From Streptomyces tailanensis (GTDB lineage: Bacteria; Actinomycetota; Actinomycetes; Streptomycetales; Streptomycetaceae), in NCBI RefSeq assembly GCF_008386495.1, contig NZ_VTHJ01000001.1, forward strand, positions 240,045 through 304,044: DNA of 64,000 nt. Direction: 5' to 3'. Below, in pieces: positions 16,454 to 24,223 of the stretch. Each line of letters begins with the position of its first letter. Position 1 is the stretch's first letter. The translations under genes and the position numbers were made by a program. The notes beneath the pieces are model-generated. The model saw nothing but the letters and a program-made list of their open reading frames with translations, ran no database searches and was not told the origin of the DNA.

Positions 16454-19180
16454 GTGGCAGAGACAGCATCGAAGAAGACCGAAAGCACCCCCGGCGGCAG
16501 CCGTCCCCGGCTCATGCTCATGGACGGGCACTCGCTGGCCTACCGCGCGTTCTTCGCGCTGCCCGCGGAGAACTTCACGACCGCGACGGGCCAGCCGACG
16601 AACGCGATCTACGGCTTCGCGTCGATGCTGGCGAACACGCTGCGCGACGAGGCGCCCACCCACTTCGCGGTGGCGTTCGACGTCTCCCGCAAGACCTGGC
16701 GCTCGGAGGAGTTCACCGAGTACAAGGCGAACCGTTCGAAGACCCCGGACGAGTTCAAGGGCCAGGTCGAGCTGATCGGCGAGCTGCTGGACGCGATGCA
16801 CGCGGTCCGCTTCGCGGTCGACGGCTACGAGGCGGACGACATCATCGCCACCCTCGCCACCCAGGCCGAGGCCGAGGGCTTCGAGGTCCTCATCGTCACC
16901 GGCGACCGCGACTCCTTCCAGCTGGTGTCCGAGCACACCACCGTGCTGTACCCGACGAAGGGTGTCTCGGAGCTGACCCGCTTCACCCCGGAGAAGGTGT
17001 TCGAGAAGTACGGCCTCACCCCGGCCCAGTACCCGGACTTCGCGGCGCTGCGCGGCGACCCGTCCGACAACCTGCCCGGCATCCCCGGCGTCGGCGAGAA
17101 GACCGCCGCGAAGTGGATCAACCAGTTCGGTTCGTTCGCGGAGCTGGTCGAGCGTGTCGAGGAGGTCAAGGGCAAGGTTGGGCAGAACCTCCGCGACCAC
17201 CTGGAGGCGGTCAAGCTCAACCGCCGCCTCACGGAAATGGTGCGCACGGTCGAACTCCCCAAGGTTGTCGCCGACTTGGAGCGTGCCCCGTACGACCGCA
17301 AGTCCGTCGCGATGGTCCTGGACACCCTGGAGATCCGCAACCCGTCGCTGCGTGAGCGCCTGCTGGCCGTCGACCCGGGGGCCGAGGAGGCCGACGCCGG
17401 ACAGCCGGTCGCCGCCGGCGTCGAGGTGGACGGCACGGTGCTCGGCTCCGGCGAGCTCGCCCCGTGGCTCACCGAGCACGGCACGGCGCCCCTCGGCGTC
17501 GCCACGGTCGACGCCTGGGCGCTCGGCACCGGCTCGGTCGCCGAGATCGCGCTCGCCGCCGCCGACGGAACGGCCGCCTGGTTCGATCCGACCCAGCTCG
17601 ACGAGGCGGACGAGACCGCGTGGGCCGCCTGGCTCGCCGACACCGCCAGGCCGAAGGTGTTCCACAACGCCAAGGGCGCGATGAGGGTCTTCGCCGAGCA
17701 CGGCTGGACCATAGAGGGCATCACCATGGACACCGCCCTCGCCGCCTACCTGGTCAAGCCGGGCCGCCGCTCCTTCGACCTGGACGCCCTGTCCCTGGAA
17801 TACCTGGGCCGCGAGCTGGCCCCGGCCGCCACCGCCGACGGGCAGCTGGCCTTCGGCGCCGACGAGGGCGCCGAGGCCGACGCGCTGATGGTGCAGGCCC
17901 GCGCGATCCTCGACCTGGGCGAGGCCTTCGAGGCCCGCCTGACGGAGGTCGGCGCGGCGGACCTCCTGCGTGACGTGGAGCTGCCCACCTCCGCGCTGCT
18001 GGCCCGTATGGAGCGCCACGGCATCGCGGCGGACCGGGCCCATCTGGAGGCCATGGAGCAGATGTTCGCGGGCGCCGTGCAGCAGGCGGTGAAGGAGGCG
18101 CACGCGGCGGCCGGGCACGAGTTCAACCTGGGCTCGCCCAAGCAGCTCCAGGAGGTCCTCTTCGGCGAGCTGGCCCTGCCGAAGACGAAGCGCACGAAGA
18201 CCGGATACACCACGGACGCCGACGCCCTGGCCTGGCTCGCCACCCAGACCGACAACGAACTGCCGGTCATCATGCTCCGCCACCGCGAGCAGGCGAAGCT
18301 CCGCGTCACCGTCGAGGGCCTGATCAAGACGATCGCCGCGGACGGCCGCATCCACACGAGCTTCAGCCAGACCGTCGCCGCCACGGGCCGTCTGTCGTCC
18401 ACGGACCCCAACCTCCAGAACGTCCCGGTCCGCACCGACGAGGGCCGCGCCATCCGCCGCGGCTTCGTCGTCGGTGAGGGCTACGAGTCCCTGATGACGG
18501 CGGACTACAGCCAGATCGAGCTCCGCGTCATGGCCCACCTCTCCGAGGACGCGGGCCTGATCGAGGCGTTCACCTCGGGCGAGGACCTGCACACCACGGC
18601 CGCCGCCCAGGTGTTCGGGGTCGAGCCCGCCGCCGTGGACGCCGAGATGCGCCGCAAGATCAAGGCGATGTCGTACGGCCTGGCCTACGGCCTGTCGGCG
18701 TTCGGCCTCTCCCAGCAGTTGAACATCGACGCGGGCGAGGCCCGCACCCTGATCGACGCGTACTTCGAGCGCTACGGCGGCGTTCGCGACTATCTGCGCC
18801 GCGTCGTGGACGAGGCGAGGGCGACGGGCTACACGGCGACGCTCTTCGGCCGCCGCCGCTACCTCCCCGACCTCAACAGCGACAACCGTCAACGCCGCGA
18901 GGCCGCCGAGCGGATGGCCCTCAACGCGCCCATCCAGGGCACCGCCGCCGACATCGTCAAGATCGCCATGCTGAACGTCGGCCGCGCCCTGGACGAAGCG
19001 GGCCTCACGTCCCGCATGCTCCTCCAGGTCCATGACGAAATCGTCCTGGAAATCGCCCCCGGCGAACGCGCCCGCGCCGAGGAACTGGTCCGCCGAGAAA
19101 TGGCCGACGCCGTACACCTCAGGGCCCCCCTCGACGTCTCCATCGGCGTCGGCCCGGACTGGGAATCAGCAGCGCACTAG
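16454..19180 (+). CDS. polA: DNA polymerase I
   Basis: 908 aa from the GTG at 16454 (VAETASKKTEST), which matches the usual Streptomyces N-terminus; the frame is open upstream but not protein-like. Residues about 18-310 are the 5'-3' exonuclease (LMLMDGHSLAYRAFFALP, EADDIIATLA, TGDRDSFQL, GDPSDNLPGIPGVGEKTA). The 3'-5' exonuclease domain (about 330-520) lacks the D-x-E acidic pair, so proofreading is probably absent, as known for actinobacterial Pol I. The polymerase domain has motif A (DYSQIELRVMAHLS), the O helix (RRKIKAMSYGLAYG) and motif C (QVHDEIVLE). It fills gaps and removes RNA primers. Single gene with its own terminator. Confidence 0.97.
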   Translation: MAETASKKTESTPGGSRPRLMLMDGHSLAYRAFFALPAENFTTATGQPTNAIYGFASMLANTLRDEAPTHFAVAFDVSRKTWRSEEFTEYKANRSKTPDEFKGQVELIGELLDAMHAVRFAVDGYEADDIIATLATQAEAEGFEVLIVTGDRDSFQLVSEHTTVLYPTKGVSELTRFTPEKVFEKYGLTPAQYPDFAALRGDPSDNLPGIPGVGEKTAAKWINQFGSFAELVERVEEVKGKVGQNLRDHLEAVKLNRRLTEMVRTVELPKVVADLERAPYDRKSVAMVLDTLEIRNPSLRERLLAVDPGAEEADAGQPVAAGVEVDGTVLGSGELAPWLTEHGTAPLGVATVDAWALGTGSVAEIALAAADGTAAWFDPTQLDEADETAWAAWLADTARPKVFHNAKGAMRVFAEHGWTIEGITMDTALAAYLVKPGRRSFDLDALSLEYLGRELAPAATADGQLAFGADEGAEADALMVQARAILDLGEAFEARLTEVGAADLLRDVELPTSALLARMERHGIAADRAHLEAMEQMFAGAVQQAVKEAHAAAGHEFNLGSPKQLQEVLFGELALPKTKRTKTGYTTDADALAWLATQTDNELPVIMLRHREQAKLRVTVEGLIKTIAADGRIHTSFSQTVAATGRLSSTDPNLQNVPVRTDEGRAIRRGFVVGEGYESLMTADYSQIELRVMAHLSEDAGLIEAFTSGEDLHTTAAAQVFGVEPAAVDAEMRRKIKAMSYGLAYGLSAFGLSQQLNIDAGEARTLIDAYFERYGGVRDYLRRVVDEARATGYTATLFGRRRYLPDLNSDNRQRREAAERMALNAPIQGTAADIVKIAMLNVGRALDEAGLTSRMLLQVHDEIVLEIAPGERARAEELVRREMADAVHLRAPLDVSIGVGPDWESAAH

Positions 19181-19232
19181 CCTCCGGCGAACGGGCAAGG
19201 TGTCCTCCGGCATTCGGAAGACCCGGAGCACA

Positions 19233-19272
19233 GCGAAGGGGCCCGGCACAGCAAGACGCCGGGCCCCTTCGC
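19233..19272 (+). terminator. polA terminator
   Basis: Perfect 15-bp stem (19233-19247 with 19258-19272) and 10-nt loop, 52 bp after the polA stop. Confidence 0.75.
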
Positions 19273-19833
19273 ACGGTCTCTGCCGGGCCGGCACGGCAGC
19301 TCGTGCGCTGGGCGGCGCCCGGCACCTACCAACACGGGCTGCACGGAGCCGACCCGGGAGGACCGCCCCACCCACAACAGCAGCGTTGATCTTGTCTGCC
19401 GCCCACAACAATCCGCCGTAACGGCGAGCACCCGGTACGGCGCTGTCCGGCGGTGCCGAACCGGCCTCGCCCCGGCGGTGGCAGACAGCCAAGGTCCACC
19501 ACACGTCCCCGGCCCCCGCGGAGCGGCGCGTCACCCGCCTGGCCCTCATCAAGGCGCCCCCGGCGGAGGGACGGCGTAAGGATGCCCGCATGGGTATACG
19601 CACGCTCCGCCGCCGTACCGCGACAGGTGCCACCCGACTTCCCCGGGTGCGAACACGTCTTCCCTGGCGGCGCACCCGCCTCCCGTGGACGCCCTGTCTC
19701 CGCCGGGCGCGCACCCGGATCCCCTGGGCGCTCACCCACCCCCTACCGGCGCTGCTCGGCCACGTCCCGCCGTTCGCCCCGCGCGCCGCCAAGCCCCGCA
19801 TCCCCAGCGGAGCGGGCCCGCGTCGCCGGGTGG
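19273..19833. other. gene-poor gap after polA
   Basis: 561 bp between the polA terminator and the end of the DUF4184 gene. Long open frames exist on both strands but most have arginine/proline-rich, non-protein-like translations. One weak candidate (19590-19907, plus) is listed separately. Nothing else is recognised. Confidence 0.4.
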
Positions 19834-19907
19834 TCAGCGGCGGACCGAGTTGTCCGCCTCCGCGTCGACTGCGGTCGCCGCGGCGGGAGCGGGGCGCCAG
19901 ACCCTGA
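19590..19907 (+). CDS. doubtful small Arg/Pro-rich protein
   Basis: 105 aa, ATG with AAGGA about 11 nt upstream. The sequence has a loose repeat (RTRLPW, RRTRLPW, RTRIPW) and a basic C-terminus. It overlaps the 3' end of the opposing DUF4184 gene by 74 bp, and the last third mirrors that gene's antisense. I include it only because a start and ribosome site can be seen; it may well be spurious. Confidence 0.2.
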   Translation: MGIRTLRRRTATGATRLPRVRTRLPWRRTRLPWTPCLRRARTRIPWALTHPLPALLGHVPPFAPRAAKPRIPSGAGPRRRVVSGGPSCPPPRRLRSPRRERGARP

Positions 19908-20682
19908 CCCCCACGCCGTACAGCACCACCCCGACCACCAGCCCCGCGCCCGCCCCGAAGCACACGGTCGGGATCACCTCGTACGGCTTGGCGATCGAAC
20001 CCCAGTACGCCCACCAGCGGCTCACCCGCTGCACCGCCGCCACCAGCGCGCACCCCCCGATGACCAGGCCCGCCACCCACCGGTCGGCCGAGGAGAGCAC
20101 CGGCACCCCCACGGGCTCCACCTCCGGCTGCCGGCGCAGCGCGCGGACGACGAACACCACGATCACGACCGCCGCGACCGCCGAGCCGCCGTACTGCAGG
20201 TACCAGTACAGCGGCGAGCCCGCGATCTCCTCGCCCAGGACGGGAAACAGCCGCATCCCCCACCGGTCGAGATGCGTGAACGCGTCCCAGACGACATGCG
20301 TCAGCGCGCCGAGCGCGGCGGAGACGTACCACCACAGGGCTAGTGAGGGACTGAACGGTCGCGTTCCCGCCCCGCAGCGCACCAGCGAGGCCACCCGCGC
20401 CCGCCGCCCGCGCGGCAGCAACGCGACGAGCGGCTCACGGAGCATCAGCCACAACCCCACCAGCGCCCAGGTGATGAGGACGTCCACGGTGAAGACCCCG
20501 GTGAAGGAGTGCGTGACATCGCCGAATTCCATGGCCTCGGGCAGCACGCTCGCCGCGTAGTAGGTCAGGTCGGGCGCGAGCGAACCGGCGACGAGCACCG
20601 ACGGCACCAGTGGTCCGAGCCCGGTCCCGTCCCCGCGCAGGGCGGGCAGCACGGCGGCCGCATGGCTGAGCGTGAAGGGCAA
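19834..20682 (-). CDS. DUF4184 family membrane protein
   Basis: 282 aa from a TTG at 20682 with AGGGGG 5 nt upstream; no ATG or GTG fits. The N-terminus LPFTLSHAAAVLP and the downstream APDLTYY and HVVWDAFTH are the family hallmarks; conserved His/Asp residues recall the metal sites of the YdjM/PA-phosphatase-like hydrolases, hence the occasional name metal-dependent hydrolase. At least five hydrophobic segments are visible (about 75-95, 130-150, 175-195, 220-240, 255-275). Role unknown. Divergent from the transglycosylase gene. Confidence 0.85.
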   Translation of the reverse strand: MPFTLSHAAAVLPALRGDGTGLGPLVPSVLVAGSLAPDLTYYAASVLPEAMEFGDVTHSFTGVFTVDVLITWALVGLWLMLREPLVALLPRGRRARVASLVRCGAGTRPFSPSLALWWYVSAALGALTHVVWDAFTHLDRWGMRLFPVLGEEIAGSPLYWYLQYGGSAVAAVVIVVFVVRALRRQPEVEPVGVPVLSSADRWVAGLVIGGCALVAAVQRVSRWWAYWGSIAKPYEVIPTVCFGAGAGLVVGVVLYGVGVRVWRPAPAAATAVDAEADNSVRR

Positions 20683-21070
20683 GTCGTCCCCCTGTGACGG
20701 ATTTTGACCGGGCCGGCGGGCCCGGCGATCACCGGCCGTCAGTATGCGCGACCGGTTCCGCGTACGTGCGCGTACGTGAAGGACGCCCCACCGACAGGAA
20801 ACCGATAAGGCCAATAGCCGAAAATCGGGCACGAACGGGTGCCCGGGCGACGGAAGTTGTCGTAGGGTCGCCTGGGTCGCCGCGCCGGTGAGGTGCGGGG
20901 GCCGCCGGACATCCGGAAAACGGAGAGCCGGATCGGGGCAACCAAAAGCGGAAGCCCGGAGTCGGTGTATCAGAGCAGGAAAGCGGTTCCGGACAAAACG
21001 GAAAAGCACCTGAGACGGCACCAAAAGGGAAGAACGCCAAGGCGATCGACCACCGGGGAGGGTTCACTCA
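20683..21070. promoter_or_regulatory. long intergenic leader of the transglycosylase gene
   Basis: 388 bp between divergent genes. The last 140 bp before the ATG at 21071 are purine-rich (many AAAA/GGAAAA tracts) with almost no T on the plus strand, unlike the surroundings, and end with a GGGGAGGG ribosome site. I looked for a c-di-AMP (ydaO) riboswitch, which often precedes Streptomyces cell-wall hydrolase genes, but could not match its conserved core. Confidence 0.35.
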
Positions 21071-22858
21071 ATGGCGGCGCAGTTCGGTTTGAGGCTCCGC
21101 AAGGGGGCGGCGACCACCGCTCTGGCCGCGGCCACGGTCGCGGCACTGGCCGCCTCCCAGGCTCCGGGAGTGACCACCGACAGCGCAGGCAGACAGACCA
21201 CCGGGTCGCCCTCGCCCGACGCGAGCCCTCAGGCCGAAGACACCGCGTCGGGCAACTCGCGCTACTACACGGACCTACCGCCCCTCGACAGCCCCACCTC
21301 GACGCCCGGCACGGGCGACTCCTCGGGCACGACCGGCGGCAACGAGAGCGGCATACCCGCGACCGTCCTCGACGCCTACAAGAAGGCGGAGGCGTCCCTG
21401 CGCGAGTCCAAGCCCGGCTGCAACCTGCCCTGGCAGCTCCTCGCCGCCATCGGCAAGGTCGAGTCCGGCCAGGCCAGTGGCGGCAAGGTGGACGCCGACG
21501 GCACAACGTACGACAAGATCCTCGGGCCGGTCCTCAACGGCAACGGGTTCGCCAACATCAGCGACACCGACAACGGCGCGTACGACGGCAACACCACGTA
21601 CGACCAGGCGGTCGGCCCCATGCAGTTCATCCCCTCCACCTGGGAGTGGGCGGGCCGCGACGGCAACAGCGACGGCGCCGAGGACCCCAACAACATCTAC
21701 GACGCCGCCCTCGCCGCCGGCCACTACCTGTGCCGTTTCGACTGGGACCTGTCCAACGACGGCAACCTCCGCAGCGCGATCCTCAGCTACAACAACTCGA
21801 CGGCGTACTACAACACCGTCATCTCGTGGCTGGAGCACTACCGCAAGGGCACCCACGAGATCCCGGACGGCACCGGCTCGCTGCCCGAGACGCCGAGCGA
21901 CAACGGCAACAACAGCGGCAATAACGGCAACAACAACGGCAACAACAACGGCAACAACAACGGCAACAACAACGGCAACAACAACGGCAACGGCAGTGAC
22001 GACTCCACGCCCAGCCCTCGCCCGACGCCGCCGAAGACGGAGAAGCCGGAAACTGAAAAGCCGGGCGGCGGTTCCACCAATCCGCCGACGAACCCGCCCA
22101 CCACGCCGCCCACGCCGCCCCCGACGCCGCCGGGCACGCCCACCGACACGGTGCACCACCTGGAGGGCGCCGGCACGGCGAACCTCACCGCGACGGCCGG
22201 CGACACCTTCACCGGGAAGATCACCGCCCGCACCGAGACCGAGGCGGGCAAGGCCGTCGCGAAGGTCCGGGTCCGCTTCACCATCGTCGGTGACACGGAC
22301 ACCACCTTCACCGGCGGCGAGAGCGTCGCCACCATGGTCACCAACAGCTCCGGCACGGCCACCGCCCCGGCGCTCGTGGCCGGCGAGAAGACCGGCGACG
22401 TCAAGATCCGCGTGACGGTCGTGGGCCGCTCGGTGGCCGCCCTCGACTACACGGCGACCGTCACCGCCCGCCAGGCCGACGCCCTCACCCGCACCACCAC
22501 CACAGCGCTGACCTGCGTCCCGGGCGGCGAGTTCGCCGAACAGGTAGAGGTGAAGGCCACCCACAACGGCGAGGTCGCCGACAAGGTCGCGGTCAAGGCG
22601 ACGCTCATCAAGTCGGTCCTCGACCCGACCGCCAACGACAAAGGCCCCTACTTCAAGGACGCCGACGGCAAGCCAGTACGCGCCCTCACGGCCCTCGAAA
22701 CCGACGAGAACGGCCTGCTCAAGCTGCCGAAGCTGTACGCGGACGACACCGTCGGCACGTTCATGCTCCGCATCGAAGCCGAGGGTGGCGGGATCATCAC
22801 GGTCGAACTGAAGGTGGAGGCGGCGGCCGAGTCGGCGTCGGCGAGCCCCAGCGCGTAG
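21071..22858 (+). CDS. secreted lytic transglycosylase-like murein hydrolase
   Basis: 595 aa. Signal peptide about 1-35 (basic start, then alanine-rich core). A Ser/Thr/Pro-rich spacer leads to a lysozyme-fold domain (about 95-265): LPWQLLAAIGKVESGQ (catalytic Glu in the VESG motif), AVGPMQFIPSTWEWAG and NNIYDAALAAGHYLC. Then an Asn/Gly linker of (GNN) repeats (about 278-312), a Pro/Thr-rich linker (about 315-358), and two Ig-like beta domains in the last 230 residues. It should cleave peptidoglycan glycan strands in the wall; the repeat linkers probably span the wall. Ends at a strong terminator. Confidence 0.88.
   Translation: MAAQFGLRLRKGAATTALAAATVAALAASQAPGVTTDSAGRQTTGSPSPDASPQAEDTASGNSRYYTDLPPLDSPTSTPGTGDSSGTTGGNESGIPATVLDAYKKAEASLRESKPGCNLPWQLLAAIGKVESGQASGGKVDADGTTYDKILGPVLNGNGFANISDTDNGAYDGNTTYDQAVGPMQFIPSTWEWAGRDGNSDGAEDPNNIYDAALAAGHYLCRFDWDLSNDGNLRSAILSYNNSTAYYNTVISWLEHYRKGTHEIPDGTGSLPETPSDNGNNSGNNGNNNGNNNGNNNGNNNGNNNGNGSDDSTPSPRPTPPKTEKPETEKPGGGSTNPPTNPPTTPPTPPPTPPGTPTDTVHHLEGAGTANLTATAGDTFTGKITARTETEAGKAVAKVRVRFTIVGDTDTTFTGGESVATMVTNSSGTATAPALVAGEKTGDVKIRVTVVGRSVAALDYTATVTARQADALTRTTTTALTCVPGGEFAEQVEVKATHNGEVADKVAVKATLIKSVLDPTANDKGPYFKDADGKPVRALTALETDENGLLKLPKLYADDTVGTFMLRIEAEGGGIITVELKVEAAAESASASPSA
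21898..21994 (+). repeat. in-frame AAC/GGC repeats encoding the (GNN) linker
   Basis: A run of 12-bp units of the form AACAACAACGGC encodes NNNG repeats in the middle of the transglycosylase. Copy number can change without loss of frame. Confidence 0.85.
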
Positions 22859-22890
22859 GCCTGCCTTCGCGGTCCTTCATGCATACGACC

Positions 22891-22927
22891 CCTGCGGCGC
22901 CCCTCTTTCGCAGAGGGGCGCCGCAGG
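22891..22927 (+). terminator. transglycosylase gene terminator
   Basis: Perfect 16-bp stem (22891-22906 with 22912-22927) and a 5-nt TTCGC loop, 33 bp after the stop. Confidence 0.8.
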
Positions 22928-23041
22928 TGTGTGCGACCTGTTCTCATCTCACCCGGCCGTTGCTACGGTGCCGGACCTGACGAAGTATCAGTTCCGGTCC
23001 GCCGGGAGACCGGGAGACCGAGGCCGTAGTCGGGAGGTCCT

Positions 23042-23176
23042 ATGCGTGCCCTCATCGCCGCCGCGACCGGTCTCGCCCTGGCGTTCGCCCTGGCCTTCGC
23101 GATCACGCTGTTGGGCTCGACGACGGGCGAGACGTCACCGAAGCCGCTGCTGACGACCGTGCCCGCACATCCGTGA
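23042..23176 (+). CDS. 44-aa single-span membrane protein
   Basis: ATG preceded by GGGAGG at 4 nt. The translation MRALIAAATGLALAFALAFA continues into one membrane segment and a short Ser/Thr/Pro tail ending VPAHP. It lies 40 bp ahead of the DUF3068 gene in the same direction. I recall a small Streptomyces family of this size (named SPW_0924 by annotation pipelines) that it resembles, but I cannot verify that here. Function unknown; too short for many ORF callers. Confidence 0.7.
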   Translation: MRALIAAATGLALAFALAFAITLLGSTTGETSPKPLLTTVPAHP

Positions 23177-23216
23177 CCACCCCGGGAGATCCGGGAGATC
23201 CGGGAGGGAGGCCGAG

Positions 23217-24209
23217 ATGCGCCATAGGACAGGTCTGATCCTGCTCGCGCTCGCCGTGTTCTTCGCGGCGCTGTCCCCACTGCTGCGCTGGTACGTCTTC
23301 CCGAGCGTGGCGAAGATCCCCGCCGGTCAGTACCAGGACATGGTCCTGGAGGCGAAGGACGCGACCCTCCTCGACTACGGCACCTTCACCGAACGCAAGG
23401 TCTCCAAGGTCACCATCGTGCAGACCCTCAAAGGCAACGTGGAGGCCTCCGAGAAGATCGAGAAGACGGCCGGCCGGGACATCGTCGTCTGGGACGGCCT
23501 CTCCTACGTCCAGGGCCCCGACGGCGAGATGGTCTCCAAGATCCCCGAACGTTACATCTTCGACGCCCACACCCAGGAACCCGTCCACGCCACCGGCGAG
23601 ATGGTCGACGGCGACCCCATCCGGCGTGAGGGCCTGGAATTCAAATGGCCCTTCCTGACGGAGAAGAGGGACTACGAGTACTTCGACGCCCAGGCAAGGG
23701 TGACCGCCCCGATCCACTACAAAGGCACCCAGGACTTCCGGGGCGTGGAGGTCTACTACTTCGAACAGACCATCCCCTGGACCGAGGTCCCCTTCCCCCG
23801 GACCATGCCCGTCGAGGGCATCACCCGGGAGACGGTCGCCGAGACGGGCACGACCCGCTGGTACACCACGGTCCGCAAGTTCTGGGTGGAGCCCGTCACC
23901 GGGGCTCCCGTGTACGGCGAGGAGATCCACAAGGAGGAACTGCGCGGCGGCACACTCCTCGGCGACCGCGAGAAGGTGACCGCCTTCGCCGGCCACGTGA
24001 AGATGCGCGAGGACTACATCGAGCACACCGTCGACATGGTCAAGTCCCAGCGCCTCCTCGTCCTCCTGATGACCTCGTACCTGCCCTGGGGCTTCCTGGG
24101 CCTGGGCGTCCTCCTCCTGGCCCTCGCCCTCTACGTCGAGGCCCGCGGCCGCAGGCCCGGCGACCCCGAGTCCAGCAGGGCGTCGGCGCCCGAGCCGGTC
24201 AGCGCCTGA
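23217..24209 (+). CDS. DUF3068 (PorA-like) membrane protein
   Basis: 330 aa, GGGAGG before the ATG. One N-terminal membrane segment (TGLILLALAVFFAALSPLL), a large extracytoplasmic beta-rich domain of about 250 residues, and a second membrane segment near the C-terminus (SYLPWGFLGLGVLLLALALYV). This is the DUF3068 architecture, also called PorA family after corynebacterial proteins, though channel activity is not established for Streptomyces members. Its tail converges with hrpB; a 16-bp tandem duplication spans the gene's 3' end. Confidence 0.88.
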   Translation: MRHRTGLILLALAVFFAALSPLLRWYVFPSVAKIPAGQYQDMVLEAKDATLLDYGTFTERKVSKVTIVQTLKGNVEASEKIEKTAGRDIVVWDGLSYVQGPDGEMVSKIPERYIFDAHTQEPVHATGEMVDGDPIRREGLEFKWPFLTEKRDYEYFDAQARVTAPIHYKGTQDFRGVEVYYFEQTIPWTEVPFPRTMPVEGITRETVAETGTTRWYTTVRKFWVEPVTGAPVYGEEIHKEELRGGTLLGDREKVTAFAGHVKMREDYIEHTVDMVKSQRLLVLLMTSYLPWGFLGLGVLLLALALYVEARGRRPGDPESSRASAPEPVSA

Positions 24210-24223
24210 GCCGGTCAGCGCCT
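24192..24223. repeat. 16-bp tandem duplication at two convergent stops
   Basis: GAGCCGGTCAGCGCCT occurs twice in tandem (24192-24207, 24208-24223). The first copy carries the end of the DUF3068 gene; the second runs into the end of hrpB. Confidence 0.8.

Noticed and set aside
20683-21070. c-di-AMP riboswitch before the transglycosylase
   Set aside because: Expected from biology, but I could not find the conserved core; left as an unassigned leader.
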